NCBI RefSeq assembly: GCF_029395435.1
Contig: NZ_CP113915.1
Coordinates: 1,550,001-1,614,000 of the forward strand
Direction: 5' to 3'
Length of the DNA: 64,000 nucleotides
Origin: Bifidobacterium sp. ESL0790
GTDB lineage: Bacteria > Actinomycetota > Actinomycetes > Actinomycetales > Bifidobacteriaceae
Below the pieces are notes generated by a model that did no database searches, was not told the origin of the DNA, and saw only the letters and a program-made list of their open reading frames with translations. The position numbers were made by a program, and so were the translations under genes. Every line of letters starts with the position of its first letter. Positions within the stretch are counted from its first letter, which is position 1. Positions 9,389 to 17,336 of this stretch are shown here, in pieces.

Positions 9389-10030
9389 TTAACCGACGGA
9401 TACCGGCTGACGTTGAGCTGACTCCTCCTGCGGACCGAGCACCGGGCTTCCATCCCAGGGATCGTCGCCGGCCCCTTCACTGCCATCGAGGCCTACGCCG
9501 TCTTTCGCCCCGACACCCACGGTCTCATGCGTCGCGCCTTGGTCCGAATTGGCTGCCAAAGATGCCGATGAGCCATTACCAACCTGCCCACTAGCATTCG
9601 CATCCTGCCCGCTCAGCTCCTTGGCTTGCCCGCCTTGGCCGTTCGCGCCGCCCGCGCCCTTCTCGCCGGGCTTGACCCGTTGAAAGACCGACATGCCGAA
9701 GCTCAGATCATGCCCGACGCTCGTCGCCTCCATCACCATCTTGGTGTGCGTCGTGCCATCACGGGTCCACTCCTCGGTGACCAGGTTGCCCGTGGCCACC
9801 ACCGGGTCGCCCTTGTGCACGCTGGAGAGCACGTTCACCGCCAGCATGCGGAACGCCTTGACCGTCAGCCATGTGGTCGGCCGGTCACGCCATTCGTTGG
9901 CCGTCACGTTGAAATACCGTGGGGTGCAGCCAATCCTGAACGAACATGCGGCCGGACCTCCCTCCTTGCCGAAACTCTGCGGGTCGGCACCCACAAATCC
10001 CGAAATCGTCACCACACCTTGTTGCGCCAT
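9389..10030 (-). CDS. ssb: Single-stranded DNA-binding protein paralogue
   Basis: OB-fold SSB of 213 residues. About 1-115 form the DNA-binding domain (start MAQQGVVTISGFVG; WLTVKAFRMLAVNVLSSVHKG; VVATGNLVTEEW). The tail of nearly 100 residues is Gly, Ser, Gln and Ala-rich and ends QRQPVSVG. It lacks the acidic DDxIPF tip by which replicative SSB recruits partner proteins. With no rpsF or rpsR beside it, this is probably an accessory SSB for recombination, uptake or stress, not the housekeeping copy. AAAGGAG precedes the ATG at 10030; the longer open frame to 10324 is not needed. Two consensus DnaA boxes lie 240-290 bases upstream. Confidence 0.85.
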   Translation of the reverse strand: MAQQGVVTISGFVGADPQSFGKEGGPAACSFRIGCTPRYFNVTANEWRDRPTTWLTVKAFRMLAVNVLSSVHKGDPVVATGNLVTEEWTRDGTTHTKMVMEATSVGHDLSFGMSVFQRVKPGEKGAGGANGQGGQAKELSGQDANASGQVGNGSSASLAANSDQGATHETVGVGAKDGVGLDGSEGAGDDPWDGSPVLGPQEESAQRQPVSVG

Positions 10031-10550
10031 GCTTGCTCCTTTGTTCCGTGGCTTCCGCCATACGCCTTTCGCCTGAGTTGGACTGCAGGAACCGTCCGGA
10101 TGAGATGCACGCGCCACGGTTTGCGCCAGCGCCGCACGCGTCTTTCCGGCTGATCGATCCCACGGTTCCTGCGGTGACCCCAGTATGCGGCGAATCGAAT
10201 TGAAACAGTGGTGAAAACGGGCACTGTGGTCGAACGGTTGGGGGTCCCGGCGTGTCGCGCCAAAAATGTGGATAATTTTCGAGCCATCCACCACGTCAGG
10301 AAATTTATTGTGGATAACTTTCAATGAAAAGCAAGCCCGGATGCAAAATGGCTTTATCTGTTAGATATGGCCTTACGGGTTTGCCCCCCCACGGATAAAG
10401 CCTCGCAATATACTCCTAGCAAACACTTCTCCGAGCACGCAAAAGGCGCCGCACACCCGAAGATGCGCGACGCCCTATACATCCCAAACAACACCTACGA
10501 AAAAGCGCCGTCCAGCAATCACCAACAGCAGCAATCATCAACAGCCAAGA
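10031..10550. other. Intergenic region with two DnaA boxes
   Basis: A gene-free stretch of about 520 bases between the ssb paralogue and the first dehydrogenase gene. It holds two perfect DnaA-box matches TGTGGATAA at 10267-10275 and 10309-10317, same orientation and 42 bases apart, in a locally AT-rich segment. It also contains the terminator at 10441. A 71-codon frame at 10367-10582 overlaps that terminator and the end of the dehydrogenase gene and looks spurious. Confidence 0.6.
10441..10474 (-). terminator. Terminator of the first 3-hydroxyacyl-CoA dehydrogenase gene
   Basis: On the minus strand GGCGTCGCGCA pairs with TGTGCGGCGCC (11 pairs, two wobbles) around an eight-base loop, followed directly by TTTT. 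It stands about 75 bases past the stop codon. Confidence 0.8.
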
Positions 10551-11399
10551 TCACTCATAGTCGTAGAAGCCGTGGCCGTTGATCTTGCCCAGACGCCCCT
10601 TGTCGATGTAATCCACCTTGAGACGACGGGCGAATTCCTTCTTGACCGGATTCGGGGAATCCTTCATCAGGTTGTACGGCGTCATCATGCCGACGAAGTC
10701 GATCAGCTGGAACGGCCCCATGGGCGAGCCGGTGGCGATGCGCCAGGTCTTGTCGATGTCCTCGAACGAGGCCACACCACGCACCCACAAGTCACCGCCG
10801 GCGTCAAGCAGCGGCACCGACAGGGAGTTGACCACATAGCCCGGCTGCTCCTTATAGATACGAATCGGGACCATGCCGATCTCCTCGGCGAACTGCGCGA
10901 CCTGCTCGAAGACGGCCGGGTCGGTCTTCGGCTGCATCATCACCTCGCCGATGTTGTATTTCCACACCTCATTGGCGAAATGCAGGCACAGGAACTTCTC
11001 AGGACGATCGGTGAACGAGACGAGCTTGCTTGGCGGCAAGGTCGAGGAGTTGGTGCAGAAGATCGTCTTGGCCGGCGCGTTCTCACTGACCTTCTTCCAG
11101 GTGTCCTGCTTGATGTCCAGTCTTTCGGGAACGGCCTCGATCACGATGTCGGCGTCCTTCAGGGCATCCTTCATATCGGCGGTCGGGCGGATGTGGGCCA
11201 CCGCCGCATCGAGCTTCTCGTCCGTCGCACCTTCGACATCACGCTTGTAGCATTCCTTGAGCTGCTCCCAGCGGGCCGGCAACTTCGCCAGGACCTCGTC
11301 GCTGATATCGTAGGCCGTCACGTTCTTGCCATGGTACGCGGACTGGAAAATAATCTGAGACCCAAGATTACCCGTGCCCAAAACCGTTAGATTCTGCAT
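10551..11399 (-). CDS. 3-hydroxyacyl-CoA dehydrogenase family protein (copy A)
   Basis: NAD-dependent short-form 3-hydroxyacyl/3-hydroxybutyryl-CoA dehydrogenase of 282 residues. N-terminal Rossmann domain with LGTGNLGSQI (7-16), catalytic-domain motif NSSTLPPS, and LHFAN where classical enzymes have the active-site HFFNP. The C-terminal helical domain ends GHGFYDYE. The start is placed at the second of two adjacent ATGs (MQNLTV) because the paralogue starts there; AGAGG is seven bases upstream. It is followed by its own terminator, and no other beta-oxidation genes are near. The physiological substrate is unclear. Copy B upstream is about three-quarters identical. Confidence 0.85.
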   Translation of the reverse strand: MQNLTVLGTGNLGSQIIFQSAYHGKNVTAYDISDEVLAKLPARWEQLKECYKRDVEGATDEKLDAAVAHIRPTADMKDALKDADIVIEAVPERLDIKQDTWKKVSENAPAKTIFCTNSSTLPPSKLVSFTDRPEKFLCLHFANEVWKYNIGEVMMQPKTDPAVFEQVAQFAEEIGMVPIRIYKEQPGYVVNSLSVPLLDAGGDLWVRGVASFEDIDKTWRIATGSPMGPFQLIDFVGMMTPYNLMKDSPNPVKKEFARRLKVDYIDKGRLGKINGHGFYDYE

Positions 11400-11511
11400 C
11401 ATTGTCCTCTTTCGTCAATCATTTCAAACTTACGCTATTGGAAGCTTGAAACCTTTGAAAACCTAAGGAAAACTTGAGACCACTGTTGCCTTTTCGTCAT
11501 TCCTCAATTTC

Positions 11512-11552
11512 ATTATAAAAAAGCATTTTGTACAATACTTGTCATTTTGACA
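11512..11552 (-). promoter_or_regulatory. Candidate promoter and dyad upstream of dehydrogenase copy A
   Basis: In an AT-rich stretch, minus-strand TATAAT lies at 11512-11517. A perfect dyad TGTCA-TTT-TGACA lies at 11540-11552, where an activator or repressor could sit. No good -35 hexamer is found at 16-18 bases, which would fit an activated promoter. Confidence 0.35.
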
Positions 11553-11693
11553 TATATTTTAGTGATTTATATAACATATGGCCATATATATGACTGCACT
11601 TTGAGGACAACAGCACTTTTATGAATCGCCTTTCACAGCATCTCACAGCGGATTGCCGAAACGAATAGACTCAGCAAAACGAGTCTAACCAGC

Positions 11694-11740
11694 AAAACGG
11701 TGGCGACGCCACGTACCAAACGATACGCGGCGCCGCCACC
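11694..11740 (-). terminator. Terminator of dehydrogenase copy B
   Basis: Minus-strand GGTGGCGGCGCCGCGT pairs with ACGTGGCGTCGCCACC around a ten-base loop and is followed by GTTTTGC. It separates the two paralogous genes into independent units. A second small hairpin AGACTC/GAGTCT lies at 11668-11687. Confidence 0.8.
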
Positions 11741-11855
11741 GAACCTAGAGCACCCATTGCCTTGCGTTACTTTCGCTTCACCTGACTTCCATTAAGCGGG
11801 AAACTCTACCGCCCGTTATCTTCCGGATGAATGCGCGCGAAGGCGATCAGGTCAA

Positions 11856-12704
11856 TCACTCATAGTCGTAGAAGCCGTGGCCGGTGGACTTGCCCAGCTT
11901 GCCCTTGTCGATGTACTCCTTCTTGATGCGCTCGGCGAACTCGCGTTGCACCGGGTCCTTGCTGTCCTTGGAGAGGTTGTAGGGAGTCATCATGCCGACG
12001 GTGTCGTAAATCTGGAACGGACCGGCGGGGGCGCCGGTGGCGATGCGCCAGGTGGCGTCGATGTCCTCGGCGGAAGCCACGCCTCGCACCCACAGGTCCG
12101 CGGCGGCGTTGAGCAGCGGCACCAGCAGCGAGTTGAGCAGGTAGCCCGGCTGCTCCTTCTTCACGCGGATCGGGACCATGCCGATCTCCTTGGCGAACTG
12201 TGCGACCTCTTCGAACACGGCCGGATCGGTCTTCGGCTGGGCCATGACCTCGCCGGTGTTGAACTTCCAGATCTCGTTGGCGAAGTGCAGGCTCAGGAAC
12301 TTCTCGGGGCGGTCGGTGAACGGCGCCATCTTGCTCGGCAGCAGCGTCGAGGAGTTGGTGCAGAAGACGGTCTTGGCCGGCGCGTTCTCGCTGACCTTCT
12401 TCCAGGTGTCCTGCTTGATGTCAAGACGCTCGGGAACAGCCTCGATGACGATGTCGGCGTCCTTGAGCGCATCCTTGATATCAGCGGTGGCGCGAATGCG
12501 CGAGACCGCGGCGTCGAGCTTCTCGTCGGTGGCGTCGGGAATGTCGTTCTTGTACTGCTTCTTCAGATATTCCCAGCGCTCCGGGAGCTTCGAGAGGATC
12601 TCGTCGCTGATATCGTAGGCCACCACGTTCTTGCCCATGTAGGCGGACTGGAAAATGATCTGGGAGCCCAGCACACCAGTGCCCAAAACGGTTAGATTCT
12701 GCAT
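11856..12704 (-). CDS. 3-hydroxyacyl-CoA dehydrogenase family protein (copy B)
   Basis: Paralogue of the neighbouring gene, also 282 residues, with the same start MQNLTVLGTG, NAD-binding LGTGVLGSQI, NSSTLLPS, LHFAN and C-terminal GHGFYDYE. The two copies share long identical blocks such as ALKDADIVIEAVPERLDIKQ, which implies tandem duplication followed by modest divergence, mostly in the C-terminal substrate-side domain. Each copy has a separate promoter region and terminator, so they can be regulated independently. Bifidobacteria are not known to run fatty-acid beta-oxidation, so a role in short acyl-CoA or redox metabolism is inference. Confidence 0.85.
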   Translation of the reverse strand: MQNLTVLGTGVLGSQIIFQSAYMGKNVVAYDISDEILSKLPERWEYLKKQYKNDIPDATDEKLDAAVSRIRATADIKDALKDADIVIEAVPERLDIKQDTWKKVSENAPAKTVFCTNSSTLLPSKMAPFTDRPEKFLSLHFANEIWKFNTGEVMAQPKTDPAVFEEVAQFAKEIGMVPIRVKKEQPGYLLNSLLVPLLNAAADLWVRGVASAEDIDATWRIATGAPAGPFQIYDTVGMMTPYNLSKDSKDPVQREFAERIKKEYIDKGKLGKSTGHGFYDYE

Positions 12705-12823
12705 CGTTGCCTTCTTTCTTTGTTGCGATCAGGGGAAATGTCATGTGTTCCCGAAACCGCACTGTGAACATCTTGCCACAAACCGATAAATCGAGTCTGC
12801 GACTCATGTCCGATTACGCTTTC

Positions 12824-12874
12824 ATGATACAGGAGTGGGGGCACCTTGACACCGTGAAATAAGCTACTTTTCAC
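12824..12874 (-). promoter_or_regulatory. Promoter and operator-like dyad of dehydrogenase copy B
   Basis: Minus strand: -35 GTGTCA (12847-12852), 17-base spacer, -10 TATCAT (12824-12829). A dyad GTGAAA-N9-TTTCAC spans 12854-12874, immediately upstream of the -35. That position suits an activator, though no regulator gene lies nearby. Confidence 0.5.
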
Positions 12875-12938
12875 ATGGCGTGTCTACTGCGAAATTAGTA
12901 TACGGGCATATGCGGCGCAAGGAGCGCGTTATCATATC

Positions 12939-12978
12939 AAAAAATGTCCGGTCGTTCCCTTAGTGGAAACAACCGGAC
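12939..12978 (-). terminator. Terminator of proS
   Basis: Minus-strand GTCCGGTTGTTTCC pairs with GGGAACGACCGGAC (wobbles included) around a five-base loop, then ATTTTTTG. It lies about 28 bases past the proS stop codon. Confidence 0.85.
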
Positions 12979-13006
12979 GCAATTATCGAATTAGCGACAG
13001 ATATGC

Positions 13007-14839
13007 TTACCGCATTGCCGCATACCGCTCGGCCAAGGTCTGGGCGGCTTTGGCAGCAGGCACCTTGACCATGTTCTCGCCGTTGCGGTCACGCACCTCG
13101 ATGGTGCCGTCGTTGAGGAAGTCGCGGCCGACCACGGCGACCAGCGGCACGCCGAGCAGCTCGGCGTCCTTGAACTTGACACCAGGCGAGACCTTCTTGC
13201 GGTCGTCGTAGATGACCTCAAGACCCTTGGCCTCAAGCTCGGCGACCAGCTTTTCGGCACCGTCGAACGCCTCGTCCTTCTTGCCCGTGGCGACCACATG
13301 CACCGCGGCGGGCGCGATGTTGACCGGCCAGGCCAGGCCCTTCTCATCGTGGTGGGTCTCGGCGATGCAGGCCATGACGCGCGAGACGCCGATGCCATAG
13401 CTGCCCATCCACACCGGCACGGCCTTGCCGTTCTGATTCAGGACCTTGAGGCCCAGCGCCTCGGAATACTTGAGACCGAGCTGGAAGACCTGTCCGATCT
13501 CCACGCCGCGCTCGAAGCTCAGCGGGCCGGAGCCGTCCGGGCTCATGTCGCCATTGCGCACCTCGGTGGCCTCGACGGTGCCATCGGCCTTGAAATCACG
13601 GCCATAGACCATGTCGAAGGCGTCGACACCATCCTTGTCGCCACCGGTGACCCATGCGGAGCCCTCGGCGATATGAGCGTCGACCAAGTAACGCACCGGA
13701 TCCTTGATGGCGGAACCCTCGACGCGCGCTTGCGGACCGAGCACCTTGGGCCCGATATAGCCCTTGACCAGTTCCGGGTGAGCCTTCAGGTCAGCCTCAT
13801 TGGCCTCCTCGATCTCGGCGGGCGCGAACTGCGCCTCGAGACGCTTCATGTCGATCTGGCGATCGCCGGGCAGCGCCACGACGACGACCTCGCGCCATGG
13901 CTTGCGGTGCTCTTCAATCTCGTCATCAGGCTCGCCGGGGTGCTTGACCGCAATGACCACGTTCTTGAGCATATCGGTCTGCGCCCAGCCGCGGCCGTCC
14001 TCGCGCGGATAGAGCTTGTCGCACTGGCTGACCATCTCGTCGATGCTGCCGGCGTCGGGCAGGTCGCGCAGACTCATCGCCGGGGTCTTGGAGCAATCGA
14101 TGGCCAGGACCTCAGGTGTCGTCAGCGCTTCGACGTTCCATGCCTTGCCGCTCGGCGCCTTGGCGAACGTGTCCTCCCCGATGGCCATCGGCGACAGAAA
14201 CTCCTGCGACTCGAAACCGCCCATCGGGCCGGAGACCGCGTGGACCATGATGTAACCCAAGTCGAGGCGCTTGAAGATGCGCTCGTAGGCGTCGCGCTCC
14301 TCGACGTAGGCCTTCTTGAGCCCGTCTTCGTCGATGGTGAAGGAGTAGCCGTCCTCCATGATGAACTCACGGCCGCGCACGAGGCCGGCGCGTGGGCGGA
14401 ACTCGTCGCGGTACTTGGTCTGGATCTGGTAGAGCGTGACGGGCAGGTCCTTGTACGAGGAGTACATGTCCTTGACCAGCAGGGTGAACATTTCCTCGTG
14501 GGTCGGGGCGAGCAGGTAATCGGCCTCGTGGCGGTCCTTCAGACGGAAGATGTTTTCGCCGTATTCCTCCCAACGATGCGTTGCTTCATAGGGCTCTTTC
14601 GGCAGCAGGGCCGGGAAATGGACTTCCTGGCCGCCGATGCCGTTCATCTCCTCGCGGATCACGGCCTCGATCTTGTTGAGGACGTTCAAACCAAGCGGCA
14701 GCCAAGTCCAGATGCCGGGCGCGGCCTTGCGGATATAGCCGGCTCGCTGGAGCAGGCGCGCCGAATCGACGTCGGCGTCGGCGGGGTCCTCGCGCAGCGT
14801 GCGCAGGAACATGGTGGACATACGAAGTGCTTTTGTCAT
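13007..14839 (-). CDS. proS: Proline-tRNA ligase (long bacterial type)
   Basis: Charges tRNA-Pro. The 610-residue protein has the class II catalytic core with motif 2/3 regions (TKYRDEFRPRAGLVRGREFIM; GSYGIGVSRVMACI), the YbaK-like INS editing domain inserted in the middle (about 230-420) and the C-terminal anticodon-binding domain. Editing removes mischarged Ala-tRNA-Pro. The start at 14839 (MTKALRMSTMFLRTLRED) matches the bifidobacterial N-terminus and has AGGA upstream. The next in-frame ATG, six codons on, is also possible. Monocistronic, with a clear terminator. Confidence 0.95.
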   Translation of the reverse strand: MTKALRMSTMFLRTLREDPADADVDSARLLQRAGYIRKAAPGIWTWLPLGLNVLNKIEAVIREEMNGIGGQEVHFPALLPKEPYEATHRWEEYGENIFRLKDRHEADYLLAPTHEEMFTLLVKDMYSSYKDLPVTLYQIQTKYRDEFRPRAGLVRGREFIMEDGYSFTIDEDGLKKAYVEERDAYERIFKRLDLGYIMVHAVSGPMGGFESQEFLSPMAIGEDTFAKAPSGKAWNVEALTTPEVLAIDCSKTPAMSLRDLPDAGSIDEMVSQCDKLYPREDGRGWAQTDMLKNVVIAVKHPGEPDDEIEEHRKPWREVVVVALPGDRQIDMKRLEAQFAPAEIEEANEADLKAHPELVKGYIGPKVLGPQARVEGSAIKDPVRYLVDAHIAEGSAWVTGGDKDGVDAFDMVYGRDFKADGTVEATEVRNGDMSPDGSGPLSFERGVEIGQVFQLGLKYSEALGLKVLNQNGKAVPVWMGSYGIGVSRVMACIAETHHDEKGLAWPVNIAPAAVHVVATGKKDEAFDGAEKLVAELEAKGLEVIYDDRKKVSPGVKFKDAELLGVPLVAVVGRDFLNDGTIEVRDRNGENMVKVPAAKAAQTLAERYAAMR

Positions 14840-14891
14840 GGTTCCTAAAATATTCGCGCGAGCCGACATTGAACCGGTGAAAAGACACGGT

Positions 14892-14917
14892 TGTGGATAC
14901 GTCTCGAACTATCCACA
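14892..14917. promoter_or_regulatory. Inverted pair of DnaA-box-like sites
   Basis: TGTGGATA (14892-14899) and TATCCACA (14910-14917) face each other across ten bases, about 50 bases upstream of the proS start and 175 upstream of hicA. Each half is one base short of a full consensus DnaA box. The symmetry could also mark another dimeric regulator. Confidence 0.4.
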
Positions 14918-15089
14918 TTGGGTCACAACACGCCAAAACCCCGACCGTTCGACCACACCACCCGCTCCGGCTTGCTGAGCTTGATTTCACAACCTTACCT
15001 TGGCGAAAAACAGCAAAACCAAATAGGCATATCTGAAAACGAAAATCAACAGTCATTGAATTGAAATATCAATAGGTAAGGAATATGAT

Positions 15090-15293
15090 GTGAAACGTAG
15101 GAAGTTGGAAAGAAAACTGAGGGAAATCGCACGTGCGCACCATCTCGACCTGACCTTTCGCGAGGGCGGCAACCATACGATCGCCTCGATCGGGAATGTG
15201 CGCAGCTCCATCCCGCGGCATCGTGAGATCAACGAGATCACGGCGGCCAGCATCATCAGATATTTCGAAAGGAACTTGGATGGCAAGCACTGA
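15090..15293 (+). CDS. hicA: HicA-family mRNA interferase toxin
   Basis: Small ribosome-independent mRNA-cleaving toxin with a double-stranded-RNA-binding fold. The 67-residue protein shows the family core FREGGNHTI with the catalytic His at about 29, and IPRHREIN. It starts at a GTG with AAGGA about eight bases upstream. Its last 14 bases overlap the start of hicB, the usual translationally coupled toxin-first arrangement. A promoter-like TATGAT abuts the GTG but is too close to serve this start. Confidence 0.9.
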   Translation: MKRRKLERKLREIARAHHLDLTFREGGNHTIASIGNVRSSIPRHREINEITAASIIRYFERNLDGKH

Positions 15294-15657
15294 AGTCACC
15301 GCGATCGCGACTCGTTCCGGCTCATGGTGGGCCATCGAAGTGCCCGAACGGCCGGGGCTTTTCACCCAGGTCAGGCGTCTCGATCAGGTCGAGGCCATGG
15401 TCGGTGACGCCGCGAAAGCCTTGGGAGAGCCCGTCGATTCGGTCCATCTCGAGATCAAGCTCGGCGACGAGCGGGACGATGAGATGGTCAGCCAGCTGTT
15501 GGAGGCACGGGATGAGGCCGAAAAGGCTCAGAGCAAGGCCTCGGCGTTGACGCGTCACACCATATCATCGTTGCGCAAGCGTGGGTTCAAGCTGGCGGAC
15601 ATCGCCAAGATCATCGGCCTGACGACGCAACGGGTAAGTGCGCTCCAGTATTCGTGA
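15280..15657 (+). CDS. hicB: HicB-family antitoxin with HTH
   Basis: Antitoxin of the HicA toxin; it probably also represses the pair. The 125-residue protein has the partly degraded RNase H-like HicB fold (about 1-75, with WAIEVPERPGLFTQVRRL) and a C-terminal helix-turn-helix (FKLADIAKIIGLTTQRVSAL). The start is set at 15280: AAAGGA lies seven bases upstream within hicA. The longer open frame from 15196 would duplicate hicA sequence. The pair is isolated between proS and the PIF1-like helicase. Confidence 0.88.
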   Translation: MASTEVTAIATRSGSWWAIEVPERPGLFTQVRRLDQVEAMVGDAAKALGEPVDSVHLEIKLGDERDDEMVSQLLEARDEAEKAQSKASALTRHTISSLRKRGFKLADIAKIIGLTTQRVSALQYS

Positions 15658-15721
15658 TTTTCCGAAATACCAAACGCAAACAAGAAATTGTTTCGTCTGC
15701 TCAGCACCAAGTAACTGAGAC

Positions 15722-17134
15722 TCAGAACAGCTCGTCCTGGGCGAACTCGTCATCGTCGTCGGGTAGCTGGCCGGCGGCCTGCTTGGTGAAGGCTTCGCTG
15801 CCCTCGTCGGCGAGGCGGGCGCAGGCGGCCTTGGAGTTGTCGCGAAGCTTGCCGTCGAGCAGCACGGCGTCGGGTGAGACGAGGAACGCGCGTTCACTGA
15901 TGTCGTCCAGGTAAAGGCCGTCGAGGTTCTCCACACGCGAGAGCGCCACGTAGCCCATGCCCGGCGCGAAGGTGCGGCGCAAATCCATCACGGCGCGATC
16001 GAGCGTCATGCCCTGGGACTTGTGGATGGTGATGGCCCACGCGCAGCGCAACGGCACCTGCTTGACGCTGGCCAGCACGGTCTCGCCGTCCATCATCTCC
16101 CACGACGCCTGCTTCATGGTCACCGTGTTGCCGTTCTCGAAGGCGACAATCGGCCAGCCGCCCTTGGCCTCGGAGACGAAACCTTCCACCTTGCCGATGG
16201 ATCCGTTGACATATTGGTGGTCGGCGTCGTTGCGCAGCGCCATGACCGCGGCGCCCGTTTTGAGCTCCAGCGTCTCGGGGGCGAGCATGTTCTTCTTGAG
16301 TCGTTTGATGAGATTGGCAGGACCAGCGGATTCGGCGTGGTACTCGTGCGTCTCATCGTGAATCTGCGAGAGACGAAGGTCGTTCAACGTGTCGGCCTGG
16401 CGATTGACCGGGAAAAGATGGACGGCCACCTCCCCCGCCGCTGGCGACTTGCCCATGCGACCGGCGAGCACGTCATGGTCCTCCTGGGTCACGCCGCCCT
16501 CACGGATGTCAGTGAGCACCGTCAGCAGCTGGCCGTCGTCCTGACGGTGCTGCTCGGTGAGATAGCAGACCACCGGGTTGAGCTCGTCCCATACCAACGA
16601 TTCGGTGACGAAGCCATCGGCGTCCTTGCCCGCGTCGGCGTAACGCTGGCGTGACATCAGGAATTCCGGGCTTGGCGGCACGTCGTCGCGACGGAACGAC
16701 TTCTTGACCGGCGGCAACTGGAAGAAATCGCCGGACAGCACGACCTGCAAGCCACCGAACGGCTCGGGGCTATGGCGCAGCACGCGGCAGACGTTGTCGA
16801 CCATATCGAACAGCCATGCGGGCAGCATCGACACCTCATCGATGACGAGGATGTCGGCGGACTCGATCTTGCGCTTGCGGCGCGACCTGATGCGCTTCAT
16901 CAGCTGCTCGGTCATGACCTGCGAGACCCCGACCCCACTCCACGAGTGGATGGTCTGCCCGTTGATATGGGTGGCGGCGATGCCAGTGGAAGCGGTGACC
17001 GCAACGGAGGCTCCGCGAGCGCGGGCCAACTTGATGAACTCGTTGAGTACATAAGTCTTGCCGGCACCGGGCGCACCGGTGATGAACGCGTTCGCCCCCG
17101 CGTCCAGAATCGTCAGCGCCTCCGCCTGCTTCAT
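15722..17134 (-). CDS. PIF1-like / RecD2-related superfamily 1 DNA helicase
   Basis: 5'-3' SF1B helicase of 470 residues. Walker A GAPGAGKT (20-27), motif Ia TASTGIAATHINGQTIHSW, motif II VIDEVSML (about 97-104), motif III GDFFQLPPV, and C-terminal WAITIHKSQGMTLDRA and MGYVALSRV. This is the Pif1 signature set, with no N-terminal RecB-binding or accessory domains. The bacterial role is likely in resolving structured DNA or replication barriers. GGAG precedes the start. It is separated from orn by a cluster of hairpins. The C-terminus is acidic (DDDDEFAQDELF). Confidence 0.85.
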   Translation of the reverse strand: MKQAEALTILDAGANAFITGAPGAGKTYVLNEFIKLARARGASVAVTASTGIAATHINGQTIHSWSGVGVSQVMTEQLMKRIRSRRKRKIESADILVIDEVSMLPAWLFDMVDNVCRVLRHSPEPFGGLQVVLSGDFFQLPPVKKSFRRDDVPPSPEFLMSRQRYADAGKDADGFVTESLVWDELNPVVCYLTEQHRQDDGQLLTVLTDIREGGVTQEDHDVLAGRMGKSPAAGEVAVHLFPVNRQADTLNDLRLSQIHDETHEYHAESAGPANLIKRLKKNMLAPETLELKTGAAVMALRNDADHQYVNGSIGKVEGFVSEAKGGWPIVAFENGNTVTMKQASWEMMDGETVLASVKQVPLRCAWAITIHKSQGMTLDRAVMDLRRTFAPGMGYVALSRVENLDGLYLDDISERAFLVSPDAVLLDGKLRDNSKAACARLADEGSEAFTKQAAGQLPDDDDEFAQDELF

Positions 17135-17181
17135 ACCCCTACTCCTTCACTCAACCGGCACTCACCCACCCGCTGCCCACA

Positions 17182-17317
17182 CTGTGGGAAAAGCACCAAA
17201 AACGTCTCAAAAAGATGCTTTTCTCCTCAGTCTGGTGCTCGACCTGTGGGAAAAGCACCAGAAACGGCCTGAAATGGTGCTTTTCACCACTAAGTACATA
17301 GTAACTGAGGAGAAAAA
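17182..17317. repeat. Tandem hairpin repeat between helicase and orn genes
   Basis: Two copies of CTGTGGGAAAAGCACCA start at 17182 and 17244, a 62-base period. Each copy folds as GAAAAGCA...TGCTTTTC; the second has ten perfect pairs. A longer inverted pair, CTTTTCTCCTCAGT (17218-17231) and ACTGAGGAGAAAAA (17304-17317), encloses the second copy. It lies between two same-strand genes and could terminate orn transcription. Confidence 0.65.
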
Positions 17318-17336
17318 CACCTTTCCTGCCACGTAT

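Noticed and set aside
10367..10582. 71-codon frame before the first dehydrogenase gene
   Set aside because: Crosses the terminator and overlaps the end of the dehydrogenase gene; composition not protein-like.
15061..15089. TTGAAA-N17-TATGAT promoter for hicA
   Set aside because: The -10 touches the GTG start, so transcription would begin inside the gene; AAGGA there serves better as a ribosome site.
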